This document shows positions 23,299 to 31,946 of a stretch of DNA of 45,481 bases, in pieces (position 1 is the stretch's first letter; every line of letters begins with the position of its first letter). The DNA comes from Synergistaceae bacterium. GTDB taxonomy: Bacteria > Synergistota > Synergistia > Synergistales > Synergistaceae. The stretch is from the NCBI GenBank assembly GCA_021372895.1, contig JAJFTP010000054.1, positions 1 to 45,481 on the forward strand, in the 5' to 3' direction. The position numbers and the translations under genes were made by a program. The notes under the pieces are model-generated. The model was given only the letters and a program-made list of their open reading frames with translations. It had not been told where the DNA came from and did not search any database.

Positions 23299-23988
23299 GT
23301 GACGATCAAATTGGAAGAAGGATTAGTTTTATCTCCGGCAAACCCTCTAAGAGTTGAAGTTGCAAACCTTTTGCGTAAACTTATTCTCGACGGGCAGATA
23401 CCAAGCGGCGAACGTATTATTGAAATGGAGATCGCTGCGCAGCTTGACGTGAGCCGTATGCCCGTACGGGAGGCACTGAGGATTTTGGAGAGCGAGGGTC
23501 TCATTCAGCAGATCCCGCGCAGAGGCCTTTTTGTCACCGCATTTACCGAGGACGATATAAGGGAATTCTACACCATTCGCGGGGCCCTCGAGGTTTGCGC
23601 GATCAAGATCGTCATAGACAGGATAACGCCGGAAGAGCTTGCGGCGCTTAAAGATTACTGTAAAAAGGCCCGCGAAGCCTTTGGCAGGCATGATATAAAT
23701 GAAGTCTGTCTCTGGACCGCGAAGTTCAACGAGGAGATATATAACAGCTGCGGAATGCCGCGTTTCAAGGAAGAGATAAAAAACACACAGAATTACCTTC
23801 GGACATTCAGGCTCCTTTCATTCAGAACCTCTGAAAGGACGGAGCAGGCATTGAATGAACATGAAGACATAATACGTCTTGTAGAGGCAAAGGACCGCGA
23901 AGGTGCGGCCAGGGCAACAGAAAAGCATCTTTACGGCGCAATGACGTCGTATATTGAATCCTGGAAAGAGCGCAACGCAAAGAAATAA
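23299..23988 (+). CDS. GntR-family (FCD/FadR-type) transcriptional regulator of the cit/tct operon
   Basis: The 229-residue protein has an N-terminal winged helix (about residues 14-80: VSRMPVREALRILESEGLIQQIPRRGLFVT is the recognition region) and a C-terminal FCD all-helical ligand domain (about 85-215) in which Asp and His residues often bind a metal and a carboxylate ligand. It is transcribed away from citD, a layout typical of a local repressor or activator that senses the substrate, here possibly citrate. The start is GTG at 23299, after an AAAGGGG stretch with rather long spacing. Confidence 0.9.
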   Translation: MTIKLEEGLVLSPANPLRVEVANLLRKLILDGQIPSGERIIEMEIAAQLDVSRMPVREALRILESEGLIQQIPRRGLFVTAFTEDDIREFYTIRGALEVCAIKIVIDRITPEELAALKDYCKKAREAFGRHDINEVCLWTAKFNEEIYNSCGMPRFKEEIKNTQNYLRTFRLLSFRTSERTEQALNEHEDIIRLVEAKDREGAARATEKHLYGAMTSYIESWKERNAKK

Positions 23989-24025
23989 TTACGAGAATGC
24001 GCCGCACCGTAATTCAGACATTACA

Positions 24026-24060
24026 CGGGAAAAACCGGACAGGATCCCGGCGTTTTCTTT
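24026..24060 (+). terminator. Weak terminator candidate after the GntR gene
   Basis: A 5-bp stem (CGGGA at 24026-24030 with TCCCG at 24045-24049) is followed by GCGTTTTCTTT. The regulator and the C26 gene converge here. The stem is short, so this is a weak call. Confidence 0.3.
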
Positions 24061-24116
24061 AATGGCATATACTGGACAATAACCCGCCGGTACCGAGTAG
24101 CAGCTTGTATAATGTT

Positions 24117-24866
24117 TTATCGAGAGGCCTTTACGAGAGAGCTGAACAGGTCCGCCTGTACGGGGTCGCTCGCAGCGAGACATTCCGGATGCCACTGCAC
24201 TCCGACTAAGTATCGGTATCCGGACATAGAGACCCCCTCAGTCAATCCGTCGGTTGTTGCCGCTATGATTTCCAGGCCTTCTGCCGGTTTGTCTACAGCC
24301 TGATGGTGCATCGAGTTGACCTTCATTATGCCGCCGTTTTGCATGGGAAATAGTTCATGTTTCAACATCTCGACGGTGTGGACGTAACCTTCCGTGACAT
24401 CAGGGCGTCTGTGCAGGATCCATTCGGGCCTGATGTCAGGGATATGCTGGCAGAGAGTCCCGCCAAGTGCAACATTGATCATCTGACATCCGCGGCATAT
24501 ACCCAGTACCGGCTTTTCATTTTTGACGGCTTTTCCAAGCAGTGCGAATTCAAAGCGGTCACGTTCGAGGTTAGGAGATATCGAGCCTTTATCGGTTTCT
24601 CCGTAGAAGGACGGAGATATGTCGTTGCCGCCGGCGAATACGAATCCATCTATTTTGGACAGGATAGTCTCCATTTCTTCTTCGTCGTTTGTTGCAGACA
24701 GAACAACGGGTAATCCTCCTGCAGCGCGGATCGACGAACATATTTTTTCGGTCAGCCGCGCAAGCAGCCAGTAATAAACAAGTGACTCTCTTGCCATGTT
24801 CTCCAGCGCCACGTTTGCGTATCCGCGGCTGAAAGGGTCTGTCGGCACTCCAATTAGCGGTTTCAT
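24117..24866 (-). CDS. Class I glutamine amidotransferase-like hydrolase (peptidase C26, PuuD-like)
   Basis: The 249-residue protein belongs to the C26 gamma-glutamyl hydrolase group. PuuD hydrolyses gamma-glutamyl-GABA in putrescine breakdown; others act on gamma-glutamyl conjugates or related amides. The catalytic cysteine is in LGICRGCQMINVALGG (about residue 122), the histidine in GVQWHPE and the glutamate just after it. FVFAGGNDISPSFYG is the typical preceding loop. It follows the MocA-like gene by 24 bases on the same strand, so its substrate may belong to the same, possibly nucleobase-related, pathway rather than to polyamines. Confidence 0.88.
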   Translation of the reverse strand: MKPLIGVPTDPFSRGYANVALENMARESLVYYWLLARLTEKICSSIRAAGGLPVVLSATNDEEEMETILSKIDGFVFAGGNDISPSFYGETDKGSISPNLERDRFEFALLGKAVKNEKPVLGICRGCQMINVALGGTLCQHIPDIRPEWILHRRPDVTEGYVHTVEMLKHELFPMQNGGIMKVNSMHHQAVDKPAEGLEIIAATTDGLTEGVSMSGYRYLVGVQWHPECLAASDPVQADLFSSLVKASR

Positions 24867-24890
24867 TTTTATGCCTCCGTCCTGTGGCTG

Positions 24891-25472
24891 TTAAATTTCG
24901 ACCTTGACTATTTTTTTATAATCCTCCGGAGTGTCGATGTCCAGGAAATGTCCGTCAGGGGCTGCCACACTTACGATCTCGTCTTCAAATCCGAACAGGA
25001 TTTTTTTCCCGCCGCCGTCGCCACGGGCTGATTTGAAGCGCTCCTTCCATATCGGGCGGTAGAACATCGGATGGCCGAAGCCTCCGTTCCTGCATGGAGT
25101 CAGGACCGTTTTATCTTCAGGCATGGCCTGAAATTTTCTGGCAAGCTCAGCCATATCCCCAGGTTTTGCCAGGGGAAGATCTCCGAGCATTATGCAGAAG
25201 TCTTCTCCTTCTGGCAGCATATCAAGGCCTACTATGAGCGAGCTCGACTGACCGAGCTCAGGCTCCGGATTTATACCGGCATGGAGCCAATCGGGACGGG
25301 CTGTGACCTTTTCTGCGACTTCATTTGAGAAAACTGCGTATACAGGCAAGAGGCCGGCGCTGTGAAGGTTGTATAGCACTGTCTCAATCACTGTGGAGCT
25401 GCCAAATGGCATCAGGAGTTTCTGAGTCCCCATTCTTGTCGAAAGTCCTGCCGCGAGAAGTATAGCGTTCAT
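24891..25472 (-). CDS. MocA/MobA-like nucleotidyltransferase
   Basis: The 193-residue protein has the NTP-transferase fold with the nucleotide-binding start AILLAAGLSTRMGTQKLLMPFG and the metal-binding FCIMLGDLPL. MocA adds CMP to molybdopterin to form the cytosine dinucleotide cofactor used by molybdenum hydroxylases; related enzymes use GTP or other substrates. The neighbour yqeC is characteristic of selenium-dependent molybdenum hydroxylase clusters, which supports a molybdenum cofactor role. The start is five bases after yqeC ends, so the two are translated together. Confidence 0.82.
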   Translation of the reverse strand: MNAILLAAGLSTRMGTQKLLMPFGSSTVIETVLYNLHSAGLLPVYAVFSNEVAEKVTARPDWLHAGINPEPELGQSSSLIVGLDMLPEGEDFCIMLGDLPLAKPGDMAELARKFQAMPEDKTVLTPCRNGGFGHPMFYRPIWKERFKSARGDGGGKKILFGFEDEIVSVAAPDGHFLDIDTPEDYKKIVKVEI

Positions 25473-25476
25473 AACC

Positions 25477-26253
25477 TCAGCGCCTCCCCAGTTTTATTAT
25501 GTCATAGACTGTGTCTTCTTTCAGAGAGGCTATTGCCAGCGCATCATAGCCTCTCAGTGAGATCCCGAGGCACTTGGAAATCGCCTTCAGCTCTGTATCA
25601 GAGAGCAGTTCTCCCTTGTTTATCAATAGCATGCGGTAAGCTTCTTTCGGTGAATTTTTCAGGTATTCGCATGGGCTTGAAAGGATCGCAGCAAAATTTA
25701 CCGCAGAAAGATGTTCCCCCTTTTTTATGCCGTATCTTTCACCGAGCAGGTCGAGCCGGAATGCTACTGCACCGGACATTGGCCCAGTAAACGCATCGGC
25801 TCCGGCAACAACTATCTGACATTGTGCCGAATGTGGCACAGGCGGTTCCCATGATTCATAGGCCTTGATCGAAAGGCCGCGCGAACCGTCTGCCTCAACG
25901 ATTATCTTATCCGCAGCTCCGCTTTTGGCAAGTTCATCTATCTCTTCCGGGTCATAGCCGATAAGTTTTTCCTCTGTCTGTTCTTTTGCCGCAGTTATGA
26001 ATGAATTCGGAGGGAGCGCCATAACTCTTTCCTTACATTCATTGATTGAGCCGATGAATGCCGCGGAGCAGTTTTTTGATGGAGGAAATATCTTTGCGGT
26101 AGTAGTGATAAGAGTTTTTTCGGTTCCGGAGAAAAACTCTCCAAGTGCATACATCATTGATGTCTTTCCTCCGCCTCCGGTTATAGCGAAAAGAGAAAAG
26201 CAGCCAAGCCCCAGCTCTTTATCAAGGATTTTTATCATGTCATATTCTGCCAT
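25477..26253 (-). CDS. yqeC: YqeC-family protein, putative selenium-dependent molybdenum hydroxylase accessory factor
   Basis: The 258-residue protein has a P-loop-like ITGGGGKTSMMYALG at about residues 24-39, ITTTAKIFPP, and IIVEADGSRGLSIKAY, the signature of the YqeC family. YqeC genes occur almost only in genomes with selenium-dependent molybdenum hydroxylases, where they are thought to help make the labile selenium cofactor; the exact reaction is unproven. It heads a three-gene unit with the MocA-like and C26 genes. A terminator separates it from gpmA upstream. Confidence 0.88.
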   Translation of the reverse strand: MAEYDMIKILDKELGLGCFSLFAITGGGGKTSMMYALGEFFSGTEKTLITTTAKIFPPSKNCSAAFIGSINECKERVMALPPNSFITAAKEQTEEKLIGYDPEEIDELAKSGAADKIIVEADGSRGLSIKAYESWEPPVPHSAQCQIVVAGADAFTGPMSGAVAFRLDLLGERYGIKKGEHLSAVNFAAILSSPCEYLKNSPKEAYRMLLINKGELLSDTELKAISKCLGISLRGYDALAIASLKEDTVYDIIKLGRR

Positions 26254-26294
26254 TCAGATGCCTTCCTTTCTTACTTATGGAATCATAGCAGACA

Positions 26295-26330
26295 AAAGGC
26301 GGGAGTGAAAATAGGATCTCACTTCCCGCT
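26295..26330 (-). terminator. Terminator after gpmA
   Basis: GCGGGA-GTGA (26299-26308) pairs with TCAC-T-TCCCGC (26319-26329) with a single bulged T. On the minus strand the stem is followed by CTTTTGTC. It lies about 120 bases after the gpmA stop and before yqeC. The rest of the 26254-26447 gap shows nothing else. Confidence 0.65.
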
Positions 26331-26447
26331 TAATTCTGATTATTCGAATTTTTAATACTGACAATTGCTGTCCAATAACACTATACTTGCTTCAGAGTCA
26401 GTATTTGCAGTATGTGCTCTCAGCGTGGCTGAAGAATATCTTGATCT

Positions 26448-27197
26448 TTATTTTTTTGCCCTGCCCTGATTTGCCACTGCGGCTTCGGCTTTTGCGATAG
26501 CGTCTGCGTCGCCAAGGTAGTAATGGCTGAGAGGCTTGAGTGATTTGTCAAGCGCATAGACCAGCGGTATACCTGTCGGAATATTCAGCTCAAGAATCTC
26601 TTCTTCTGAAATATCGTCAAGATATTTAACGAGGGCCCTTATGCTGTTGCCGTGGGCCGCTATGATCAGCCTCTTTCCGGCCTTTATGTCCGGTGCGATG
26701 ACGGTCTCCCAGTAGGGCACAGCCCTCGCTACAGTATCGGCCAGACATTCACCGACAGGTATCTCAGCTTCCGAGAGCCCGGCATAGCGAGGGTCGCTGC
26801 CAGGATAGCGCTCGTCTGTTTTTTCCAGCAGCGGGGGGCGGGTGCTGTAACTTCGGCGCCATATCTTGACCTGTTCATCTCCGTACTGTGCCGCTGTCTC
26901 CGCTTTATTGAGCCCCTGGAGTGCTCCGTAGTGCCTCTCATTGAGCCTCCATGAATGCTCGACAGGTATCCACATGAGATCCATCTCTTCAAGTACGATC
27001 CAGAGAGTCTTGATTGCGCGCTTAAGCACCGACGTGTAAGCCTTGTCGAAGACGTATCCATCTGCTTTCAGCAGTCTGCCGGCGGATATTGCCTCAGAAA
27101 TTCCCTTGTCTGAAAGCGGGACATCTGTCCATCCCGTGAATCGGTTCTCGTTGTTCCAGGTGCTCTCTCCATGCCGCACTAAAACTATTTCATACAT
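26448..27197 (-). CDS. gpmA: 2,3-bisphosphoglycerate-dependent phosphoglycerate mutase
   Basis: The 249-residue glycolytic enzyme interconverts 3- and 2-phosphoglycerate through a phosphohistidine. The catalytic [24 protein letters not shown] is at the N-terminus (His11 region), [18 protein letters not shown] and [10 protein letters not shown] form the substrate pocket, and [14 protein letters not shown] carries the second histidine. The frame continues upstream to 27233, but the ATG at 27197 gives the family start and follows a GAGGGGG stretch. It lies downstream of gyrB and upstream of a terminator. Confidence 0.96.
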   Translation of the reverse strand: MYEIVLVRHGESTWNNENRFTGWTDVPLSDKGISEAISAGRLLKADGYVFDKAYTSVLKRAIKTLWIVLEEMDLMWIPVEHSWRLNERHYGALQGLNKAETAAQYGDEQVKIWRRSYSTRPPLLEKTDERYPGSDPRYAGLSEAEIPVGECLADTVARAVPYWETVIAPDIKAGKRLIIAAHGNSIRALVKYLDDISEEEILELNIPTGIPLVYALDKSLKPLSHYYLGDADAIAKAEAAVANQGRAKK

Positions 27198-27316
27198 TAC
27201 AGTTCCCGCCCCCTCGGCAAAATTTTGAGTCAAGTTGCTGCTGTCACCCTGAATTATGACATTGTCGCCATCGTTAAGGCTCTTTCCATGCTTGAGATAT
27301 TTATTGAGGAGCGTTT

Positions 27317-29260
27317 TTATATATCCAGGTTCCTTACCTCATGCCCATACATTTCGATGAACTTGCGGCGCGGTTCGACCACATCGCCCATCAATATGCC
27401 GAAGAGTTCATCGGCTTCTACTGCATCCTGTACCTCGACCCGATTTATTATGCGGTTCTCAGGATTCATAGTTGTCTCCCATAGCTGTTCGGCGTTCATT
27501 TCGCCAAGTCCCTTGTATCGCTGGACGTCAATCTTTTTGCCCATGGACTTGGACTGGATTTCCTTCATCTCTTTTTCGGAGAAGCAGTAGTTGATATCCT
27601 TGCCGCACTGTACGCGGAAGAGCGGCGGCTGCGCTACGTAGAGGTAGCCGTTGTCTATTATCTGCGGCATGTAGCGGAAGAAGAGCGTGAGGAGCAGGGT
27701 CCGGATATGCGCACCGTCTACGTCGGCATCTGCCATAATGAATATCTTGTGGTAGCGAAGTTTGTCTTCGTTGAAGTCATCGCCTACGCCACAGCCCAGC
27801 GCAAGTATGATGTTGCGTATTGTTTCGCTGCTCAGGATTTTTTCGAGGCGTGCTTTTTCGACGTTCAGTATCTTTCCGCGAAGCGGCAGTATCGCCTGGA
27901 ACTCACGGTTGCGTCCCTGTTTTGCGCTGCCTCCTGCGCTGTCTCCCTCTACTATATATATCTCGCAGTCCGCAGGGTTTCTGTTTGAGCAGTCGGAGAG
28001 CTTCCCGGGCAAAGTAAGGCCGCTCATTATGGATTTACGGCGGACGAGTTCCTTTGCCTTCTTTGCGGCTTCGCGCGCCTGCCTTGCACGTATTGCGCTC
28101 TCGACTATTGGTTTCAATATTTCAGGGCGTTCGTCGAGGGCGTTCTTGAGGCCTTCGTAGACGAGTGAATCAACGATGCCCTTCACGTCGCTGTTGCCGA
28201 GTTTTGTCTTTGTTTGCCCCTCAAACTGAGGTTCCATGACTTTGACTGAGATAACGGCGGTAAGCCCCTCTTTGAGGTCGTCGCCGCTGAGATTCACGTC
28301 TTTTTCCTTGAGTATCTTAAGTTTCCGTGCCTCATCGTTGACCGCGCGTGTGAGCGCCGTGCGGAAGCCGGCGACGTGTGTGCCGCCCTCTATTGTGTTG
28401 ATGAGGTTCACGAAGCCGTACAGACGTTCCATATATGAGTCGTTGTACTGTATCGCTAGTTCTATCTCTGTTTTGTCCTTTTCACCCTTTATAAGGATCG
28501 GTTCTTTGAAGAGGACTTCCTTGCCCTTGTTGAGGTATTCCACAAAAGAAGAGATACCTCCCGGATAATGGTAAGTGCGCTGTTGGAGTTTATCACTCCG
28601 TAAGTCCTCAAAATTTATCGTTATGTGCGAGTTGAGGAAAGCAAGCTCGCGCATGCGTGATTTGAGTATATCAGCCTGATACTCGGTATTTGAGAAAATT
28701 TCATCGTCCGGCATGAACTGTACTCTTGTGCCGCGTATATCGGTGTTACCGACGACCTCGAGTTCCGTGACGGGGTTGCCGCGCTCGTAGCGCTGATGAT
28801 ATTCCTTGCCGTTGCGCCATATCGTAAGCTCGAGCCATGCCGACAGAGCGTTCACTACTGAGACCCCGACACCGTGCAGCCCACCCGAGACCTGATAGGC
28901 GCTCTTATCGAACTTGCCTCCCGCGTGGAGGATCGTCATTACGACTTCCGCTGCACACCTGCCTGATTCGTGCATCTCTGTCGGGATCCCGCGCCCATTG
29001 TCGACAACTGTAACGCTGCCGTCAGGATTTATAGTTACATTGATAGTGTCGCAGAAACCGGCCAGTGATTCGTCAATTGAGTTGTCGATGACCTCGTAGA
29101 CAAGGTGATGAAGGCCGCGCGATCCCTGATCTCCTATATACATGCCGGGGCGTTTGCGTACCGCTTCCAGTCCCTCAAGAACGTGTATGTCCTTTGCCGA
29201 GTAAGCTGAATCTGAAGCTGATGTCACGGGGGCGTTGTTTGGTATATCCATTTTATCCAT
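27317..29260 (-). CDS. gyrB: DNA gyrase subunit B
   Basis: The 647-residue ATPase subunit of DNA gyrase introduces negative supercoils with GyrA. The GHKL ATPase motifs are present in [18 protein letters not shown] and [14 protein letters not shown]. The transducer domain follows, then the TOPRIM domain with [26 protein letters not shown] and the metal-binding [10 protein letters not shown], and the C-terminal [17 protein letters not shown]. Its length is that of the short form without the 170-residue insert seen in E. coli. It starts five bases after remB, so the two share a promoter. A second ATG six bases on is an alternative start. Confidence 0.98.
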   Translation of the reverse strand: MDKMDIPNNAPVTSASDSAYSAKDIHVLEGLEAVRKRPGMYIGDQGSRGLHHLVYEVIDNSIDESLAGFCDTINVTINPDGSVTVVDNGRGIPTEMHESGRCAAEVVMTILHAGGKFDKSAYQVSGGLHGVGVSVVNALSAWLELTIWRNGKEYHQRYERGNPVTELEVVGNTDIRGTRVQFMPDDEIFSNTEYQADILKSRMRELAFLNSHITINFEDLRSDKLQQRTYHYPGGISSFVEYLNKGKEVLFKEPILIKGEKDKTEIELAIQYNDSYMERLYGFVNLINTIEGGTHVAGFRTALTRAVNDEARKLKILKEKDVNLSGDDLKEGLTAVISVKVMEPQFEGQTKTKLGNSDVKGIVDSLVYEGLKNALDERPEILKPIVESAIRARQAREAAKKAKELVRRKSIMSGLTLPGKLSDCSNRNPADCEIYIVEGDSAGGSAKQGRNREFQAILPLRGKILNVEKARLEKILSSETIRNIILALGCGVGDDFNEDKLRYHKIFIMADADVDGAHIRTLLLTLFFRYMPQIIDNGYLYVAQPPLFRVQCGKDINYCFSEKEMKEIQSKSMGKKIDVQRYKGLGEMNAEQLWETTMNPENRIINRVEVQDAVEADELFGILMGDVVEPRRKFIEMYGHEVRNLDI

Positions 29261-29265
29261 TTTTA

Positions 29266-29457
29266 TTAAAAACTCCTTCCTTGAACTGTGGATTGTTCTC
29301 TCAGGGCAATTAGTCTTTTTTTGAGGGTAGGAGGCGAAAATACCGTTTTTTCTACAGTTCCGTCCAAGCGCAGTATCTCTGTCCCCTCTGTGCCGCGGTA
29401 TATTGCAATGATATTTGCGAGGCAGACGATGTTGTCACCTTCAAGTGGAATAAACAT
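29266..29457 (-). CDS. remB: RemB-like small DNA-binding regulator (DUF370)
   Basis: The 63-residue protein matches the RemA/RemB (DUF370) family: MFIPLEGDNIVCLANIIAIY and the short C-terminal strand. RemA of Bacillus subtilis is a DNA-binding activator of biofilm matrix genes; RemB (YaaB) lies just upstream of gyrB there, exactly as here. What it controls in a diderm organism is unknown. A ribosome site lies ahead of the start, and a promoter is visible between it and the divergent LpxB-like gene. Confidence 0.88.
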   Translation of the reverse strand: MFIPLEGDNIVCLANIIAIYRGTEGTEILRLDGTVEKTVFSPPTLKKRLIALREQSTVQGRSF

Positions 29458-29493
29458 AAAAAAACTCTCCTATCTTCCTCTTTTAACCTTATA

Positions 29494-29522
29494 ATTATAC
29501 CATCACGCGCATACATTCAAAA
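29494..29522 (-). promoter_or_regulatory. Promoter of remB-gyrB
   Basis: On the minus strand TTTTGA (complement of 29517-29522) and TATAAT (complement of 29494-29499) are 17 bases apart. The -10 box lies in the palindrome TATAATTATA (29490-29499), which could also serve as a -10 box in the other direction for the LpxB-like gene. Confidence 0.55.
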
Positions 29523-29560
29523 GACAGCGTGAGATACCTTTGAAGGGCAGGAACAGCATT

Positions 29561-30751
29561 ATGGATAATCTTTATATATTGTCTAATTCTCCCGGGGAGA
29601 TTTCCGGCTGGGTCAAGCCTGTCGCGGCCGCTCTTCAGAATGAAGACATCTCCGCAAAGGTCACGCTGGTTGTGCTTCCGTGCCAGTACGCAAGCGGCAG
29701 GGAAATGGAGTACGGCTCTGTAATCGGCGGCGTGGATGATACGGTGGCGTTTAAGGGATTATGGAAGAACGCGGTGCGTGATGACTCAGGGAAAAACCTT
29801 GTGCTGCAGCTCGGAGGAGACCCCCTTTTTGGTGCGATACTCTCTATGAAACTGCGCGGCAGCTGGATGATTTACACAGCGAGGCCAAAGTGGGGTACGC
29901 GGGTCAGCCATTATTTTATACCCGACGCAAGGGCTGAGGCACGTTTCAAAAAGCGCGGGATCAAAAATGATAAATACACGCCGGTAGGAGATCTTATCCT
30001 TGACAGTGTACCCAAATGCGGATCTATGTCTGAGATGAAGGCCAAGTTTGGCATCGCTGAAGGGGAGGACGCCATTTCGTTTCTCCCAGGCAGCAGGCCG
30101 TTTGAGTATCAGAATGGATTTGCTTTTTTCAGTCTCGCAGCCAGGGAGGTCCTCTGCAGGTTTCCCCAATGCAGAGTATTTATGCCGGTTGCTCCGACCG
30201 TTGACGAGGAGCGTCTGCAGGAAGGGCTTAACAGGGCCGGCATAGAGTGGTATGGCGACGGGTGTGTGGAGGAAATTGCATGGAACGGTGCCGGGAAAAT
30301 AAAGCTTATAAGGAAGAATACGTTTGAGGCAATTAAGGCATCAAAGCTCGCCGTAGCTCTGCCTGGTACGAATAACCTGCAGATCGCGTCGCTTGGAGTT
30401 CCCCTGCTGATGGTTGCTCCTCTTAATGAGGCGGAGAATATTCCGCTTGACGGGATAGCAGGAATGATACCTCTGTCCGTTCCCGGTGCAAAAGGGCTTA
30501 AAAAGAGGCTCGTCCTATGGTACAGCGGCAGGGAAAAGCTTGTTTCCCTGCCCAACAGGCTGGCAGGGAAAATGATAGTCCCAGAACATCGAGGCATAAT
30601 GACACCTTCCATGGTCGCCGATCTCGTTGGCGATCTTCTATGTTCTCCCGATGCTTTAAACAGGATAGTCGAGGGTTATGCGGACATACCGTTTGAGCGT
30701 GGCGCCGCTGCTAAAATTGCGTCAAAAGTTGCCGCGTATTACAAAAATTAG
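29561..30751 (+). CDS. LpxB-like glycosyltransferase (lipid-A-disaccharide synthase related)
   Basis: The 396-residue protein is a GT19/GT-B relative of LpxB, which joins two acyl-glucosamine units in lipid A synthesis. The N-terminal LYILSNSPGEISGWVKPVAA corresponds to the LpxB AGExSGD motif but has Trp in place of the Asp. The later LPGSRPFEYQNG and LPGTNNLQIASLGVPLLMVAPLN correspond to the donor-binding domain. It is therefore probably not the main LpxB but a paralogue, perhaps the type called LpxB-related in cyanobacteria and Synergistota. The ATG at 29561 is chosen over an in-frame TTG at 29540. Its stop overlaps the next, opposite gene by four bases. Confidence 0.75.
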   Translation: MDNLYILSNSPGEISGWVKPVAAALQNEDISAKVTLVVLPCQYASGREMEYGSVIGGVDDTVAFKGLWKNAVRDDSGKNLVLQLGGDPLFGAILSMKLRGSWMIYTARPKWGTRVSHYFIPDARAEARFKKRGIKNDKYTPVGDLILDSVPKCGSMSEMKAKFGIAEGEDAISFLPGSRPFEYQNGFAFFSLAAREVLCRFPQCRVFMPVAPTVDEERLQEGLNRAGIEWYGDGCVEEIAWNGAGKIKLIRKNTFEAIKASKLAVALPGTNNLQIASLGVPLLMVAPLNEAENIPLDGIAGMIPLSVPGAKGLKKRLVLWYSGREKLVSLPNRLAGKMIVPEHRGIMTPSMVADLVGDLLCSPDALNRIVEGYADIPFERGAAAKIASKVAAYYKN

Positions 30752-31008
30752 TAGTTGCCGTCGTCGTTTTTGTTCTCTTTTTTGCAGTCAAGGCGTTCGA
30801 TCTCAGCGTCCTCGGCCGCTATTTCATCAAGGTAAACCCTCCAGATGTGCAGTGCAAGCCACGCACAGAGCGTACCGCCAATCAAGCCGGCTGCGACAAG
30901 AAAAGGCCGGCCCCTGCCGAACATGTATCCGCCGAGGCCGCCGAGCGCATAGCCGTAAGCAATAATGGTGCCGAAGGAGAGACACAAAACCAATATTCGT
31001 CTATTCAT
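30748..31008 (-). CDS. Small two-helix membrane protein, possibly AtpZ/AtpI-like
   Basis: The 86-residue protein has two hydrophobic helices (about residues 5-32 and 37-57) with a glycine-rich turn (YALGGLGGYMFGRGRP) and an acidic, lysine-rich tail. The pattern resembles AtpZ/AtpI family proteins, which help assemble the ATP synthase ring or transport Mg2+, but no ATP synthase gene is near. No clear ribosome site precedes its ATG. It converges on the LpxB-like gene, sharing a TTAG at the ends. It could equally be an unrelated small membrane protein. Confidence 0.5.
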   Translation of the reverse strand: MNRRILVLCLSFGTIIAYGYALGGLGGYMFGRGRPFLVAAGLIGGTLCAWLALHIWRVYLDEIAAEDAEIERLDCKKENKNDDGNY

Positions 31009-31140
31009 GCATCAATTCTATTCTGAAAAAAAATTATGTCAAAGTATTTATGCGGGATAAAAACTAAGTTTGAATTTTTAGATAAGTGTTAAAATATCCG
31101 AAGCCTTGTCCTTCTTGCCAATGAGTAGATTTATGCTAAG

Positions 31141-31177
31141 ATTAGGCGTTCTTGTTCTACATTAGGCTGCGTATACG
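31141..31177 (+). promoter_or_regulatory. Repeats upstream of the second GntR gene, candidate operator
   Basis: ATTAGGC occurs at 31141-31147 and again at 31161-31167, exactly two helical turns apart, and is followed by the palindrome CGTATACG (31170-31177). FCD-type regulators often bind sites with a central GTATAC. The block lies 33 bases before the start codon of the regulator and may be its autoregulatory site. Confidence 0.35.
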
Positions 31178-31209
31178 TTTCCCGTACCATTCACAGGAGG
31201 TTTTTTGTA

Positions 31210-31905
31210 ATGATCCACCATTCAAGATTTTATAGCACTTCATCGGATTTTGTCTATCTTGAGCTCAGGGGCAGGATAGTAAGCAAGAGTCTCTTGCCGG
31301 GAGAAAGATTGCCTGAAGTCAAGATCGCAAATGGCATGGGCGTCAGCAGGACGCCTGTCAGGGAAGCGCTTCGCCGCCTTGCTGCAGAGGGGCTTGTGGT
31401 GATTATACCTAACAGCGGCGCGAGGGTTGCCGCCCCTACAGCCAGGGAGATGGAAAGTGCATATGCCGTCCGTGAATATCTTGAAGCTCTCAGCGTTCAT
31501 CTCGCATGTATCAACGGCATAGACAGCAGGGCGATGGATAAGATGGAGGCTGTCCTCTCCGCCGAGGAGGATGCTTTTGCGGCTCATGACCTAGATGCAT
31601 ATCTGGAGGTAAATAACACATTTCACAGGCTTGTTGCGGAGTCCAGCAAGAATGTTATACTCCGCGAGTACATAGAAAACATAATTCTTCGCACGAATGT
31701 TTATATCCTTTTCTATGACCCTTTCGACGAAGATACAAATTACAGCACCGAAGAGCACAGAGGCATCCTGAAGGCGATTGCCGCAAGAGATATGGAATGT
31801 GCGGAAGAACTGATGAAGGAACACCTTCGTCATTCGCACAAGGCACTTGCCATACCTGAAAACAGGCATGAAGGCATCAGAGCAAAAACAGGCGCCATAC
31901 GTTAA
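31210..31905 (+). CDS. GntR-family (FCD-type) transcriptional regulator
   Basis: The 231-residue protein has a winged helix (residues 10-78, with VSRTPVREALRRLAAEGLVVIIPNSGARV) and an FCD ligand domain (about 85-215) that carries the metal-type residues in the ENT-HRLV and EEHRGIL helices. The start is ATG after CAGGAGG. It lies 41 bases ahead of the DegT-type aminotransferase and may be co-transcribed with it, but such regulators are usually linked to carboxylate or amino acid catabolism rather than to sugar amination. Its target is unknown. Confidence 0.88.
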   Translation: MIHHSRFYSTSSDFVYLELRGRIVSKSLLPGERLPEVKIANGMGVSRTPVREALRRLAAEGLVVIIPNSGARVAAPTAREMESAYAVREYLEALSVHLACINGIDSRAMDKMEAVLSAEEDAFAAHDLDAYLEVNNTFHRLVAESSKNVILREYIENIILRTNVYILFYDPFDEDTNYSTEEHRGILKAIAARDMECAEELMKEHLRHSHKALAIPENRHEGIRAKTGAIR

Positions 31906-31946
31906 AATCATCCGTATTTATCGTAATAATTAGGGAGGAAGTAAAT

